From: Perca fluviatilis | Taxonomy: Eukaryota > Chordata > Actinopteri > Perciformes > Percidae | DNA: 64,000 bases | Assembly: GCF_010015445.1 (NCBI RefSeq) | Contig: NC_053112.1 | Span: 1,706,312-1,770,311 of the forward strand | Direction: 5' to 3' | Notes under the pieces: generated by a model | The model's database searches: none | What the model saw: the letters and a program-made list of their open reading frames with translations, nothing else | Told to the model about the DNA's origin: nothing | Program-made: the position numbers and the translations under genes | In this document: one piece after another, positions 1 through 11,621 of the stretch | How the letters are laid out: every line of letters starts with the position of its first letter | How positions within the stretch are numbered: position 1 is the first letter of the stretch

Positions 1-2660
1 CCCCTAAATGGCGTGGACTGAGCAATATTTCCCTTAAACAATGTCTCTGTACTTTCTACCTCGCAGCAATTAAGCTGTGAAGGTGGAAATAACAGAGCAG
101 GAGTTATTGGAAGCAATTAATTCATTTTCATTTGGTAAATCTCCTGGTATCGATGGAATCCCTACCGAGATGTATAAGATTTTCTTTACAGATATTAAAA
201 AATCCCCTATTAGAATCTTTCAATTTTTCTTTTCTACAAGGTATATTATCTAATCTAACTCACAAAGAGAGGGAGTTATCTCAATACTCTAAAACAAAAT
301 CCTGATGGGAAATATAAAGATCCCAAATGGTTAAAAAATAGGTCCATTGACCCTGCTCTGTTGTGATACTTGTATTTTAACTAAATGTATTGCTTTAAGA
401 ATAAATAATTGGAGATCTTATAAAAACAATCAGATAAGTTTTATTAAGGGAAGATTTATTGGAGACGGCTTGAGACAAATACTGGACACTATAGATTTTA
501 TGAGAAACATCAGGAACCAGGATTATTGTTTGTTGCTGACTTTGAAAAGGCGTTTGATAAAGTAACAATGGAAGTTCATAAAACAATGTCTTGGCTTTTT
601 TAATTTTGGGAATAATTTAATACAGTGGTTTAAACTCTTTAAAATCATCCTGTTAGTCGAAGATCAATAACGGTCATATGTCAGACACTTTTTATTAATG
701 CAAGGAGTCCATCAGGGTTGTCCTTTGTCGCCATATCTTTTATTTTATGTATTGAAATTCTAAAAATTAGAATTAGGAACAATCCAGATATACCAGGTTT
801 ATTTCCAAACAGTCAAGAGATTAAGCTGACAATGTATGCTGATGATGTAACCTTTTAATAAAACCAACACAATCCACTTTGGAAGGATTAATAAAGGAAT
901 TAAATACTTTTTCAAAAATATCTGGATTGAAACCAATTTTGAGAAATGTAATATTTTGAGAATTGGGACATTAAAAACACAAATTTTATTTTTAAACAGT
1001 TCAGCTCCTGTTAAATGGATTAATGGAGAAGCTAATATATTAGGGATTTATTTACCGACAACTTTAAAGATATTGTTAAATATAATTATGAGAGAATGAT
1101 GGAAAAGGCAGATAGAATTTTACAACCTTGAGGGGGGAACTCTCTGACAATTGAAGGAAAAGTAACTCTGATTAATACATTAGTAATTCCACAATTTGTC
1201 CACTTACTAATGCTTCTTCCTTCACCTAGCATAAAATTCTTCAAACATTTTGAACAATTTTTTTCAAATTTATATGGAATGATAAACCAGATAAAATTAA
1301 AAGGCAGTATTTATATAATTCTTATGATAACGTGTGGACTGAAGTTAAAAAATCTTCAAATGATGGACTGTTCCTTGAAAGCCTCTTGGGTGACTAAAAT
1401 TTATCACAACAAACAATGGATTACGAGCCAGAGATTATATTCAGCCTTTTCCTTCTTCTAACAATCTATTTTTTTTTACCAATTAAAAACAGTACATATT
1501 GATAAAGAATTTCAAAAATAGTTTAAAATAATTATCACCATTCTTCAAGGATGCACTGAAGGCTTGGTTGAATTTCCAGTACCACCCTCCAGATACAACT
1601 CAAGATATTCAGACACAGGTGCTATGGATGAATTCAAACATTACGTTGGAGACAAGCCATTGTTGTGGGAGGAATGTGTTAAAAATGGGTTCATTTTTGA
1701 CAATGACCTTTTAGACTTATCTGGAGATTTTATTTTTATAATTTCTCTCGATCGGTTACAATTTAATCAGCTAATTTCTGCAATTCCCAAAATTTGGAGA
1801 AAAGAAATTTGCAAAATGGTAAGAAGAATAAATTAATGGTTTGTCTCCCACCAATAAGATGTTTAAAATGGTTATCTGGTGCAAAGATAAATAAAATAAT
1901 ATATATTTGGAAATTAAATATCACAAGCACTGCACTTTTTCCACACAGAACCTGCCCGTTTTGTGAAGACGAATTTAATGAACCAATTTTGTGGAAAGAT
2001 TACTTTAAAACAATCTATAGAACTACAATTGATTTATATTCCAGAATATTTCAACTTAAAATCTTTTATAAAATGATTGCAACAAAAAAAGTCTCTGATT
2101 AAATGGCAGATAGAAAAAGACCCTTCTGTAAGGTTCTGTGGGGATGAGGAGGAGGACCTGATGCATTTGTTTTATTTTTGCCCTGCATGTGGCTAAATTT
2201 TGGTTCAATACACAGATATGGTTAAGGTCTATGGATATTGTTTTGCTAATCACACCCTCAGAATATATTGTTATGTGTATTTGAGGGTAAATGCAAACAC
2301 TTTTTGAATATGATTATTTTGATAGGTAAAATGTTTATTTTTAAAGCTAAAGCTATATCAAATGTATGTATAAAACACTTTAAGAATAGAGTTTATCATC
2401 AGCATATGCTAGAAACAATTATAGCAACAAATAACAACAGAATAACTGAGCATGAAAAGAAATGGAATGTCTTGAATTAGAGGATTGATTTATATAAAAT
2501 TTTTTACTCCTTTGTTATTAATTTTGTTTGCTTTGTGCTTCTTTTTTTTATAGTTTGTTTGAAAGAAAAACGTATGAATGGGTGAATGGAGGAAGTGGTA
2601 TGAATGAAGGAAGGGGGGGTGGGGGGGGGGGGAAGGCGAAAAAAAAAAAAAATAAATAAT
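1..2660 (+). mobile_element. L1-Tx1-type LINE, degenerate, 5' end outside window
   Basis: This is the reverse transcriptase and C-terminal part of an L1/Tx1-clade non-LTR retrotransposon, continuing from left of the window. The RT motif A region (ADFEKAFD-like) is near 532-563 and the YADD catalytic motif near 834-845. A 3' CCHC-like tail lies near 2110-2200 and an A-rich end near 2638-2660. Many single-base indels split the frame, so it cannot make a protein. It is collinear with the better-preserved copy at 45560-48265, and both copies run directly into the same 63-bp minisatellite. That shared junction argues for duplication of an inserted copy rather than two independent insertions. Confidence 0.85.
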
Positions 2661-2683
2661 GGAACAAAGAATGGAAGGAACTG

Positions 2684-3310
2684 CACTATAAACATGTAAT
2701 AACCTTTATACCCGTAATAATGATCATATTGTGTTCTGTAGACACTATAAACATGTAATAACCTTCTAATACCCGTAATAATGACACAATTGTATTCTGT
2801 AGACACTATAGACATGTAATAACCTTTCATACCCGGTGTAATAATGACTCATATTGTGTTCTGTGCACTATAAACATGTAATAACCTTTTATACCCAGTG
2901 TAATAACGACTCATATTGTGTTCTGTAGACACTATAGACATGTAATAACCTTTTACCCGTATAATAACGACTCATATTGTGTTCTGTAGACACTATAGAC
3001 ATGTAATAACCTTTTATACCCGTGTAATAACGACACATATTATGTTCTGTAGACACTATAGACATGTAATAACCTTTATACCCGGTGTTATAACGACTGA
3101 TATTGTGTTCTGTAGACACTATAGACATGTAATAACCTTTATACCGGTGTTATAACCACTGATATTGTGTTCTGTAGACACTATTAGACATGTAATAACC
3201 CTTTATACCGTAATAATAACTCATATTGTGTCGTAGACACTATAGACATGTAATAAACCTTTTATACCCGTGTAATAACGACTGATATTGTGTTCTGTAG
3301 ACACTATAAT
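2684..3310. repeat. 63-bp minisatellite, about 10 units
   Basis: Head-to-tail units of about 63 bp share the cores ACTATAGACATGTAATAACC and CATATTGTGTTCTGTAGACA and differ mainly by 1-3 base indels. The array starts right after the LINE A-tail. One unit of the same sequence occurs as a single copy in the 3' flank of every TRIM copy, and a second array follows the LINE at 48.3 kb. Confidence 0.9.
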
Positions 3311-3315
3311 AGTAA

Positions 3316-4240
3316 AGGGCTGCACAATTAATCAATTTTAATCACAGATCATTTTGGCTTCCCACACCATCAAATTCGTTGATCGGCGATATTTAAAATG
3401 CGCCACCCTTCATAGAACAGTTTTTGCAAAGCCAATCTAGCGCCATAAACCACTGTCTGATCACATGTCTCCATGAGCCAATCAGAGCTGTTCCCTGCCC
3501 GCCACCGCAGCTTAGTTTCTAGATGTAGACAGTCACAGAGGACAGAGTAACGTGAGGAAAATTCCACAACAGGTAACAGTCGGTCATCATAAGCCCTCAC
3601 AATGTTTACCAGTAAACGCAACGTTTTGTCCCCGTCTGTGTTGTTTTTCAGACAACAGCAGTGACCATAGTGCTAGTGTGTCCTTTAGCTCATAGCTTTA
3701 GCAGCAGACTGTTGGACGTCCCGCTGTTGGAATCCTACAGTGAAATACAGACACACATAACACTGTTTAGCAGTCAGCTACTGTGGATAACGGTAGGCTA
3801 ACGTTACCTGCAGTGTAACGTATTATTAGTGTTTACTAGCTTGACATTCAGCGTGTTTATGTTGCCTCTAACGTGGGTTTCGAGCATCAGAGCACAACGC
3901 AGACATGTAAGTGGTCCAATGAGCCACAGAAATCCGTAGCTATTTCAAGTCAGGTAGATACCAGGCACCACTACGCCGCTAACGTGAACAGAGAAATTGC
4001 GTTGCCTGTATCTTTCAACGGCAAACATGTATGTGGAAAGGGTGCCTACAACAGCTGAAATGGCATACCCCCCACAGTATCCTTCAATAAAGGAGGAATG
4101 TAGCACAATATGGATGTAAAGCAGTTATAATTATATAATTATGTGACAATAAAATTACTAAAATCAACAAATAAATCGCGGATAATTAATCGGGATCTCA
4201 ATATTGATCAAAATAATCATAAACACAATTTAGTAGGAAT
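3316..4240. mobile_element. Possible non-autonomous DNA transposon
   Basis: The segment starts GGGCTGCACAATTAATC and ends in AT-rich sequence containing GATAATTAATCGGGATCTC and an ATTGATCAAAATAAT run. This resembles fish hAT-like elements with GGGCTGCAC ends. A matching right terminus (GTGCAGCCC) is missing, so the element is truncated or mis-assigned. Between the ends there is no recognisable coding sequence; short frames such as 3873-4055 have no family resemblance that I can name. Confidence 0.3.
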
Positions 4241-4349
4241 CCTAAAGTAATGAATGCAGACAGACCAGAAAAGAGTCACAGATTTGCAGAGTTGTGCAGC
4301 AGTGGAAGGGGACTGATGGGGGTATCTTCCTTTTTTTTTTAAAAAAACA

Positions 4350-7060
4350 GACGTAACACTTTACAGATAGAGTAGGTCTAGACCACACTATAAATTACAA
4401 AGCCCCAACAATTACAGTAATTCCCTCAAGAGCAAGCATAGCAGTGGCTATTGCCAACAGTGAGGAAAACCCCTTTAGAAGAAACCCCGCAGACCCAGAC
4501 CTTGGTAAGCGGTGTCTGACGGGCCGGTTGGGGTGTGGATGAACAGTGGGCGATAATAGTCCGGACAAAAGATAGTGGAACAGTGACTTTGAAGGTAGTC
4601 GCTATGTAGTTCATGTCACAGCAGGACGCTATGGATGAAACGTGGGCGCAGAGCATGGTGGATGCGGCGGACGCAGCAGAACGTGCCGGTAGCAGGGAAT
4701 CGCAGAGTATAGGCTCTGCAAAAAAAACATAAGGACCGGTAGTAAACCCCCAGAGCTAGGTTAGTAACAAGCAGTTCTGGAACAGGATGGCATACAAAAG
4801 GAAACAAAATGAAAACATTGATGAGAGGTTGTACTGGCCTGCCTCCCTCTAATCTCACTATATTATTGATTATATGATCAATAAATCTGATGACTACGAA
4901 GAGAAACAGGTGGGCCGGAAGGCGGACGCTTGCAACTCCCTCACCCTAACTATAAGCTTTATCAAAGAGAAGAGTTTTCAGTTTACTCTTAAATGTGGTG
5001 ACGGTAAGTCTCGCCCCCCTAACCCAGACTGGGAGCTGGTTCCACAGGAAAGCCTGGTAGCTGAAGGCTCTGCCCCGCCAGTCTACTTTTTAGAGACTCT
5101 AGGAACCACAAGTAACTCTGCATTTTGGGAGCGCAGTGTTCTAGTGGGACAATAAGGTACCAAGAGCTGTTCTAGATATGATGGTGCTAGACCATTTAGG
5201 GCTTTGTAGGTCAGGAGAAGGACTTTAAAGTCAATCCTGAATTTTACAGGAAGCCAATGCAGAGAAGGAAGCCTAATACAGGAAAAATATGATCTCTTTC
5301 TGTTCCTCGTCAGAACACGTGCGGCAGCATTCTTGATCAGCTGGAGAGTCTTAAGGGACTTATTTGAGCAACCTAACAGTAGGAATTTACAATAGTCCAG
5401 CCTAGAAGTAATCGAATGCATGTACTAGTTTAAGTCAGCAACGTTTTGAGACAGGATATCCCTAATTTTGCAATGACTAAGGTGAAAAAAAGGCTGTTCC
5501 TCGATGTTTGTTTTAGATGGCGTTAAAGGATATATCCTGATCAAAAATAACTCCCTAGATTTCTGACAGTAGTGCTGAGCCACAGGACAACACCATCCAG
5601 AGTAGCTATATCTTTAGATAATGAAATTCTGAGGTGTTTAGGGCCCAGATACTGCAATAACAGAAGTTTGGTTACAGTTTAGCATCGAGAAAATTGTAGG
5701 TCATCCAGGATTTTATATCTTTAATACATAGCTTGAAGTTTAGGTAACTGACTGGGTTCCGGGCTGGTTGGGATTTGATAAGTATAATTGGGTGTCGTCC
5801 GCATAGAGTGATAGTTAATTGAGTGTTTCCAATGATATTACCAAGAGGAAGCATATATAAGGAGAATAGAATTGGTCCAAGCACTGAGCCTTGAGGAACG
5901 CTATGAACTTGCCGGATTTTTGGAGGATTTATCATTAACATTAACAAATTGAGATCGATCAGAGAAATAAGACTTAAAACCAGCTTAGGCGATTCCTTTA
6001 ATGCCAACTACAAGTGTTCCAGTCTCTGTAACAGGATGGTAGGTCACAATAGTCACAAATGCAGCACTAAGATCTAATAAAGAAGGATGGAGACAAGTCC
6101 TTTGTCTGCAGAAGTGTAGAATCGCCATTAGTAATTTTCACCAGTGCCGCCTCTGTGCTATGGTGCTTTCTAAACCTGATTGAAAGTCTTCAAATAAACT
6201 GTTGCTATCGAGAAAATCACATAACATTGACATAAACTTCTCAAGATCTTTGGAGAGAAAGGAAGGTTAGATATAGGTCTATAGTTTGCTAAGACCTCAG
6301 GATCGAGGGTAGGTTTTTTCAGAAGTGGCTTATCACAGCTACTTAAATAATGACGTGTACATAACCCAGGTTAATAGAGACATATATGATCATATCTGAA
6401 AGCAGGTGTTAACCAATGGTAATGCTTTGAGTAGCCTGATGGGATGGGGTCTAAGAGACAGGTGGATGGGCTTAGCTGAAGATATATCTTGGCCATTAGT
6501 TGTTGAAGGTAAGTAGGATAAAAGTAGAAGTATATGCAGATCTAGTGCTTTTCTAGCAGTCCTACTGAAGAGCGTGAACCATCAGAAGTAGAGGGCAAAA
6601 GGTGATGAATTTTATCTCTAATTGTTATAATTTATCATTGAAGAAGCGGAAGTCATCACTACCAAGCTAGAGGAATAGATGGCTCAGTAGAGTTGTGACT
6701 ATCCGTCAGCCGGCGGTACAGTGCTGAAAAGAAACCTGGTTGAATTTTGTTTTCTTATAATGATAGAGTAATAGTCTGATCTGGACATGTCTGAGGTCAC
6801 CCCCAGGTTTTCAGACTGTCTTGCCAGTCCAAACGAGAGACTATTCACTTTGGTGGAGCCATTTACATTTACTTTCAAGCTGCGAAGTTTTGCTTTAATT
6901 CTACTTAGTTTGGGGTAGAACAAGGGTGCTAGTTTCCTTGCTTCACTCTCTTTGAGTGGAGCAACAGAGTCTAAAGTAGTCCTGACAGTCCAAAGCACCA
7001 TCTACACAATTGTCGATTTGAGAGGGACTAAAGTTTACATAAAAGGTCCCTCTGTTTTAT
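4350..7060 (-). mobile_element. L2-clade LINE, 3' portion, minus strand
   Basis: Read on the minus strand this is the RT and 3' UTR of a teleost L2-type LINE. At 5083-5421 the frame contains SRLDYC, LQLIKNAAARVLTR and LHWLPVKFRIDFK, the classic post-RT block of L2/CR1 elements. At 5672-6007 it contains VPQGSVLGPILFSLYM (RT motif B). At 6699-7001 the linker TTLDSVAPLK is visible. The 3' UTR reaches about 4350. All frames are broken by stops and indels, so this is a fossil. Its 5' portion resumes at 9390, beyond about 2.3 kb of unrelated DNA. Confidence 0.85.
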
Positions 7061-9389
7061 TAAAACAAGGTAATGAGTGTAGTGCTGTCACTGCATGAAA
7101 AGTGGGATGCCCCCGAATGCCTGGTAAACGCCCTCAGCCGAAATCCCCCTAATTTTCGCAGTTATCGGCAATTTACAGTGGCTTAACCACGCTCGTCTGT
7201 GCTCACATATTGTCCGGAAACTAACCATGACGTATGTGAGAGCCCCCGCTGGAGGTGTTAATGGGTCTAATTAGAATATGAATAGACGCTTGGCCAGAGA
7301 ACGCCTGGCGGCTGAAATTTCCTCACTCACTATTGGCTGAAACCACTACTTTTAAACAAGAAAAATCTCTGTGATTGGTTGTAGTGTCAAGGGTTATTAT
7401 ATTATATTATATTATATTATATTGTATTATATTATATATATTTATTATATTTATTTATATATACTAGTAATCATGTCATGATTATCATAGTTAAAATGAT
7501 TTGCCAGGAACGCGCGCTTATTCAAAGATAGAGCTTTATTGACACAAAACACACAACGCAATAGAAAAAACTGTACAGAGCATCGGAGACACACAGCACA
7601 CAATAACAAAATATCCCCTCGCCAGAAGAGCACCGGCCCACATACCAACCCGCCGTGGCTCGAGCTGTTGGTAACCGAGCAAGTGGCCTGCCCAAATTCT
7701 GTCCATTTGAGTAGACGCCTGTGGTGCTGTCCTGTGAAGTCTATGGTGGCGCACTTCCAAATGTCCACACTCACCGCAGCCAGCACACTCTGCCTCGCTT
7801 CCAGCAGCGTAAAATCAATCAATAAACACAATCAGTACCGCGCATGCACTGCTACGGACAACAACACATCTATGAAAATACCGAAAAATATTCCTTGATG
7901 CCACATCTGGTTGTTTCTAGCTGAAGCTCCTGGCGTGTCTCGTAATATGGTCTTACAGGCAGCTGGAAAACAATTAAATGAGAGTGGATGTGGGCATGAA
8001 TTAAAAAACATAAGCTACAGTAAAATTAAACAAGAAGAAAGTTGAAAAGTAAAAATACTTACAAACAATGGCGTACTTATCAGCGCTGCCATAATCTGAC
8101 CGCAGACAGCCCGAAAGCAAATATAGGTCATATAGGTTGGAGTCTGTTAAAAAAAAAAAAAAAAAATACGGAGATGTATCCATGTCCTTATACAGAAAAA
8201 TTAATGAAGTTCATCCAATGAAAGCATACTCCTTTAAATCTTACCCTTGTTCTAGTAGCTGCCACAAGCTGTCTCCGGAAGTTGTGAAGACTACGGAGGT
8301 GACATGGAGGGAGAGAAAAATCGCCCCAAATGTTTCTTTGAACAACTCGGTGTTTCCAAGTGAAGTTGACGAGAGGACAGATAACTCTTTACCTAGTTGG
8401 TCTAAATATTCCCATATTTCGAAGCTTTGCTGTAACCCTCGGACTCACTCCCGCACTCACCGCCATTCAAATGGTCAGCAGTGAGGACGGGTAGAGTGAT
8501 AGAGAGAGACAAAGAGGAGTAGATTAACCAGCAGGGCTTAACAGCCACACACCGGTGTGGAGGTGAATTGCAGCGAGATTTTAATGGAATACGGGAAAGT
8601 TTAATAACAATAGGGACAATTGATGTAGATTATGAGGGTCATTTGAGCAGAGCCAACATCATAAATGTCATGGACATGTGAATATGGTGCTGAATTTGCC
8701 ACAGCTTTCAAGAACACAAATGGGTCAGACCTTGTCATGCAAAGGACAAAGCTGATATGCTTTATAAAGCACATTTCAGTGTGGCAGAAAGATTCCCTCT
8801 TAGAAAACTGTACAGTGGAGCCTCTGTCCCCATTCCACCAGACAATGTTGGAAGAGCAAGACCAAAGAAAGTTATCAGTAGTCATGTCACCAGGTAGGGG
8901 CAGGTTGAGACTGTAAAAGGAAACGTTATGGATTGCAACATTTTACCTTTTGTGGATTTCCTGATTAAAACTAATGTTGAAAGTAAATTATTTTTGGTGT
9001 ATCTTTTTTACATCTATTAGTCATTGACGACATAACTACCAGTAAATTAATCTAGCATACTTTCATCAAATAAATCTACTAAAGAGTCTACCACGGCTAT
9101 AATTGAATTGATCTATTTTAAGAGATTTTTCTTAAACTTCAATTTTAAGAAAATCTCTCAAAATTAAGTTAATACCTTTAGTAGAATACCGTCACCTGGG
9201 GTAAAACTCCCCCCATGCTATTCCTGATTTGGCATTTACTGTATAGCTCACAGCATTTTAATTTCATGATGGGAAAGCCTCCCCCTAGAACTAGAGGGAG
9301 GGGGGTCATGGGGACAACTGCCAAGCAAGCCCACGCCACTGCATACACACCACGGTAGTTTTTGATGCGTTCAAATGTCAGAGTAGAAC
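7061..9389. other. Unclassified DNA interrupting the L2 LINE
   Basis: This 2.3-kb stretch separates the two halves of the L2 element. It holds an (ATATT)n microsatellite near 7395-7440, a segment (7530-7900) with short overlapping frames on both strands but no recognisable domain, a poly-A run at 8148-8166, and a 56-codon protein-like frame at 8727-8897 (listed separately). An AT-rich fold-back around 9118-9165 contains TTAAGAGATTTTTCTTAAA-type complementary parts. I see no clean terminal repeats that would define one insertion; several nested insertions are possible. Confidence 0.4.
8727..8897 (+). other. Unrecognised protein-like open frame
   Basis: This frame of 56 codons has no ATG at its left edge and ends at a TAG at 8895-8897. 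It includes KADMLYKAHFSVAERFPLRK and SGASVPIPPDNVGRARPKKV. Its mixed, low-repetition composition looks more like real coding sequence than the shadow frames around it. I do not recognise the family. It could be an exon remnant of a host gene or of a transposon carried into the L2 LINE. No start codon, splice site or partner exon could be assigned. Confidence 0.25.
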
Positions 9390-10795
9390 CTGAAGTTCCA
9401 CTTAACCCATACAGTGCCGATACTGACGTAAAATCCCACTTTTCAGCAGTGGTTGGAATGTCTTCCCTTAAATTTAGCTATAACACTGCTCAGATAGGCA
9501 TCTAGTATAGAAGCTTTTATCTAATTCCTTACACAATCGGGTATTAAGAATTCAAAGTAATTAAGAAGTGGTCTGATAATAAAGGATTTTGGGGGAATAC
9601 TAATACATCTTCAATTTTGATACCATATGCCAAGCACGAGGAGTCAAGGGGTGGGACGGTTAAAAATGAGAGGGGCCTCAGCACACTCGACTGAAATCAA
9701 TAGAATTAGTAGTGAGTTGAAAGCATTAAGGCTATTGCTGTCAAACATGGATGCTAAAATCACTCACAATAAGTACTTTTCTTGATTTAAGGGACTACAC
9801 ATGATAAAACTCTGAGAATTCAGATAAAAATTCGGAATATGGACCTGGAGCTCGGTAGACAAACAAAACAAATGCATATTGTACTGATTTCCGTGTTGGA
9901 TGTTGAAGATTAAGAACAAGGCTTTCAAAAGAGTTCTAATTTAGTTTAGGTTTAGGGGTTAATTAACAGGCTTGAATCAAATATGGCCGCAACTCCCCCC
10001 TCCTCGGCCTGAGCCTCTGAGGAATTTATTATTAATAATGACTGGGAGGAGTGGCTTCATTTAAACACTATATATTCGGCTTCATGTTCAGCCAGGTTTC
10101 AGTAAGATAGAATAGATCATTTTGATTGCTCAGATATCAATTCATTTACTAGTACTGTTTTTAGATTATGAGATCTGATATTTTAGTAGTCCACATCTAA
10201 TTTTCCCTATCCTTTTCTATCATTACGCAGTGGTAGTTGTAATTCCAAGTAGGTTGTTGGTATTGCCCCTTGGTTACCTTTGATCTAACTGATCTGGAGA
10301 GTTCGTGGAACGAAGACTACCGTCTCATTTTTTTAGGACAGGCTGTGGCCGATGAACTGGATGCTAAATTGACTATGCTTTAAGTCAACTTCTTATTATA
10401 GGTGATCGTTCACTTCGTATGGTCTGTTGTTGATTAGGTAATTGGAATAGGGTACTAGTAACAGCTGTTACTGGAACAGTACCAGCACTTACACGTTACT
10501 GGAATAACATCTGTACTACATATATCTTGCAGGAAAACATTTTCAGATTCATCCACTTTGTATAGTGCTACTAGGATCAATGCCTGGGGACATGAATCTG
10601 TGATATTTTCAACAGTATGTCAATACTTGCCTTTCAGTACGTGGTTCGTTATGTTGTGAATGATAGCATCCCGGCTCCGTGTTATCGGTTTGGTGTAGAC
10701 CTATCACGCTTCAGCCGGTGGGCATCTCCCAGAACCAGGTTGAAGTTGTCAACATATTTTTTTATTAATAAGGGAAAAATCACTCAATTAACTTC
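9390..10795 (-). mobile_element. L2-clade LINE, 5' portion, minus strand
   Basis: On the minus strand this resembles the ORF1/endonuclease-side sequence of the teleost L2 element whose RT half lies at 4350-7060. Recognisable blocks include the region around 10080-10210 and the segment CATCTCCCAGAACCAGG near 10724. All reading frames are decayed. The call rests on sequence memory of this abundant fish repeat rather than on an intact domain, so the boundaries are approximate. Confidence 0.55.
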
Positions 10796-10799
10796 CTGA

Positions 10800-11110
10800 C
10801 AGCACAATCTTACGTGAAGGTAAAGCCATTTCAGGTGACTACCTCATGAAGCTCATTGAGGAAGAACACCAGGGTTTGCAGCTTTATCAAAAAACTTTCA
10901 AAGGGTGGCTCACTTTGAAGAATCTGTAAAATACTAAGAACATTTTTTCAGTTATTTCATTACTTTTTGTTAGAAGTTCACTTAATTCCATATGTGTTCA
11001 TTCATAGTTTTATTTCTGCCTTCAGTGAGAATCACAATGTAAATAGTCATGTGAAAATAAAAAGGAAACATTGAATGAGAAGGGTGTGGCCAAACTTTGG
11101 CCTGTACTGC
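10800..11110 (+). mobile_element. Tc1-like element fragment (right end)
   Basis: The segment contains CATTTCAGGTGACTACCTCA, then CACTTTGAAGAATCT, CCATATGTGTTCATTCATAG and, at the end, CTTTGGCCTGTACTG. This is the familiar right half of a fish Tc1-family transposon, from the transposase C-terminal region to the terminal repeat. The left half is missing and the coding part is decayed. Shorter pieces of the same end occur at 33706-33840 and 63537-63665. Confidence 0.75.
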
Positions 11111-11120
11111 AGTTTCAATT

Positions 11121-11621
11121 TATATTTTATATGTATTTCGTGAAAGAGCCAACCTGAACGATACCTACAAATATAAAGACTAACTATATTGGTCCACCTT
11201 TAAAAAACTACACACTAAAAGCATGGTTCATATTGCTTGGCAGATTCTTGATCATGCGTTCCTTATGAAAATCTTATAGCTGTGTGTGTATGTGAGTTGT
11301 GCATCAGTGTGAGTCCGAAAGTTAATGTGTTTATTTTACGTGGCAACCCACCCCCAAATTGGCTGGTTGTGTTTAAAGAATTTCATCAGGGATGATATGA
11401 TTATGTGATCACATGATTTGTCACCATAATACGGGACATTTTGGTACATTCATCCAAGCTAATTTTGAACTGGTGTTATTCCTTCAGATATATACTACGA
11501 AAAACACAAAGTATGAAAAGCCTATTTTCACCAGGTTAATCAGAATCGGTTGTTGACATGTAATAATCTATGTTTTTGTATCTGTCCCTATTTAAATAAA
11601 CTACAAAAAAAAAAATAATAA
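11121..11621 (+). mobile_element. LINE 3' tail, TRIM A flank
   Basis: The tail begins with decayed C-terminal RT-protein sequence (WN-LP type, clearest in the copy at 53.4 kb). It continues through a 3' UTR with CTGTCCCTATTTAAATAAAC and ends in an A-rich tract. Copies occupy the same place in the TRIM B (23093) and TRIM D (53408) flanks, while TRIM C has an uninterrupted site near 37736. The family is probably an L2/Rex-like LINE. Confidence 0.65.

Noticed and set aside
2504..3128. Repeated GYYMSIVSTEHN-type protein on the minus strand
   Set aside because: A translation of the 63-bp minisatellite; unit indels change phase freely.
4874..5155. 93-aa plus-strand frame
   Set aside because: Antisense to the L2 LINE 3' region.
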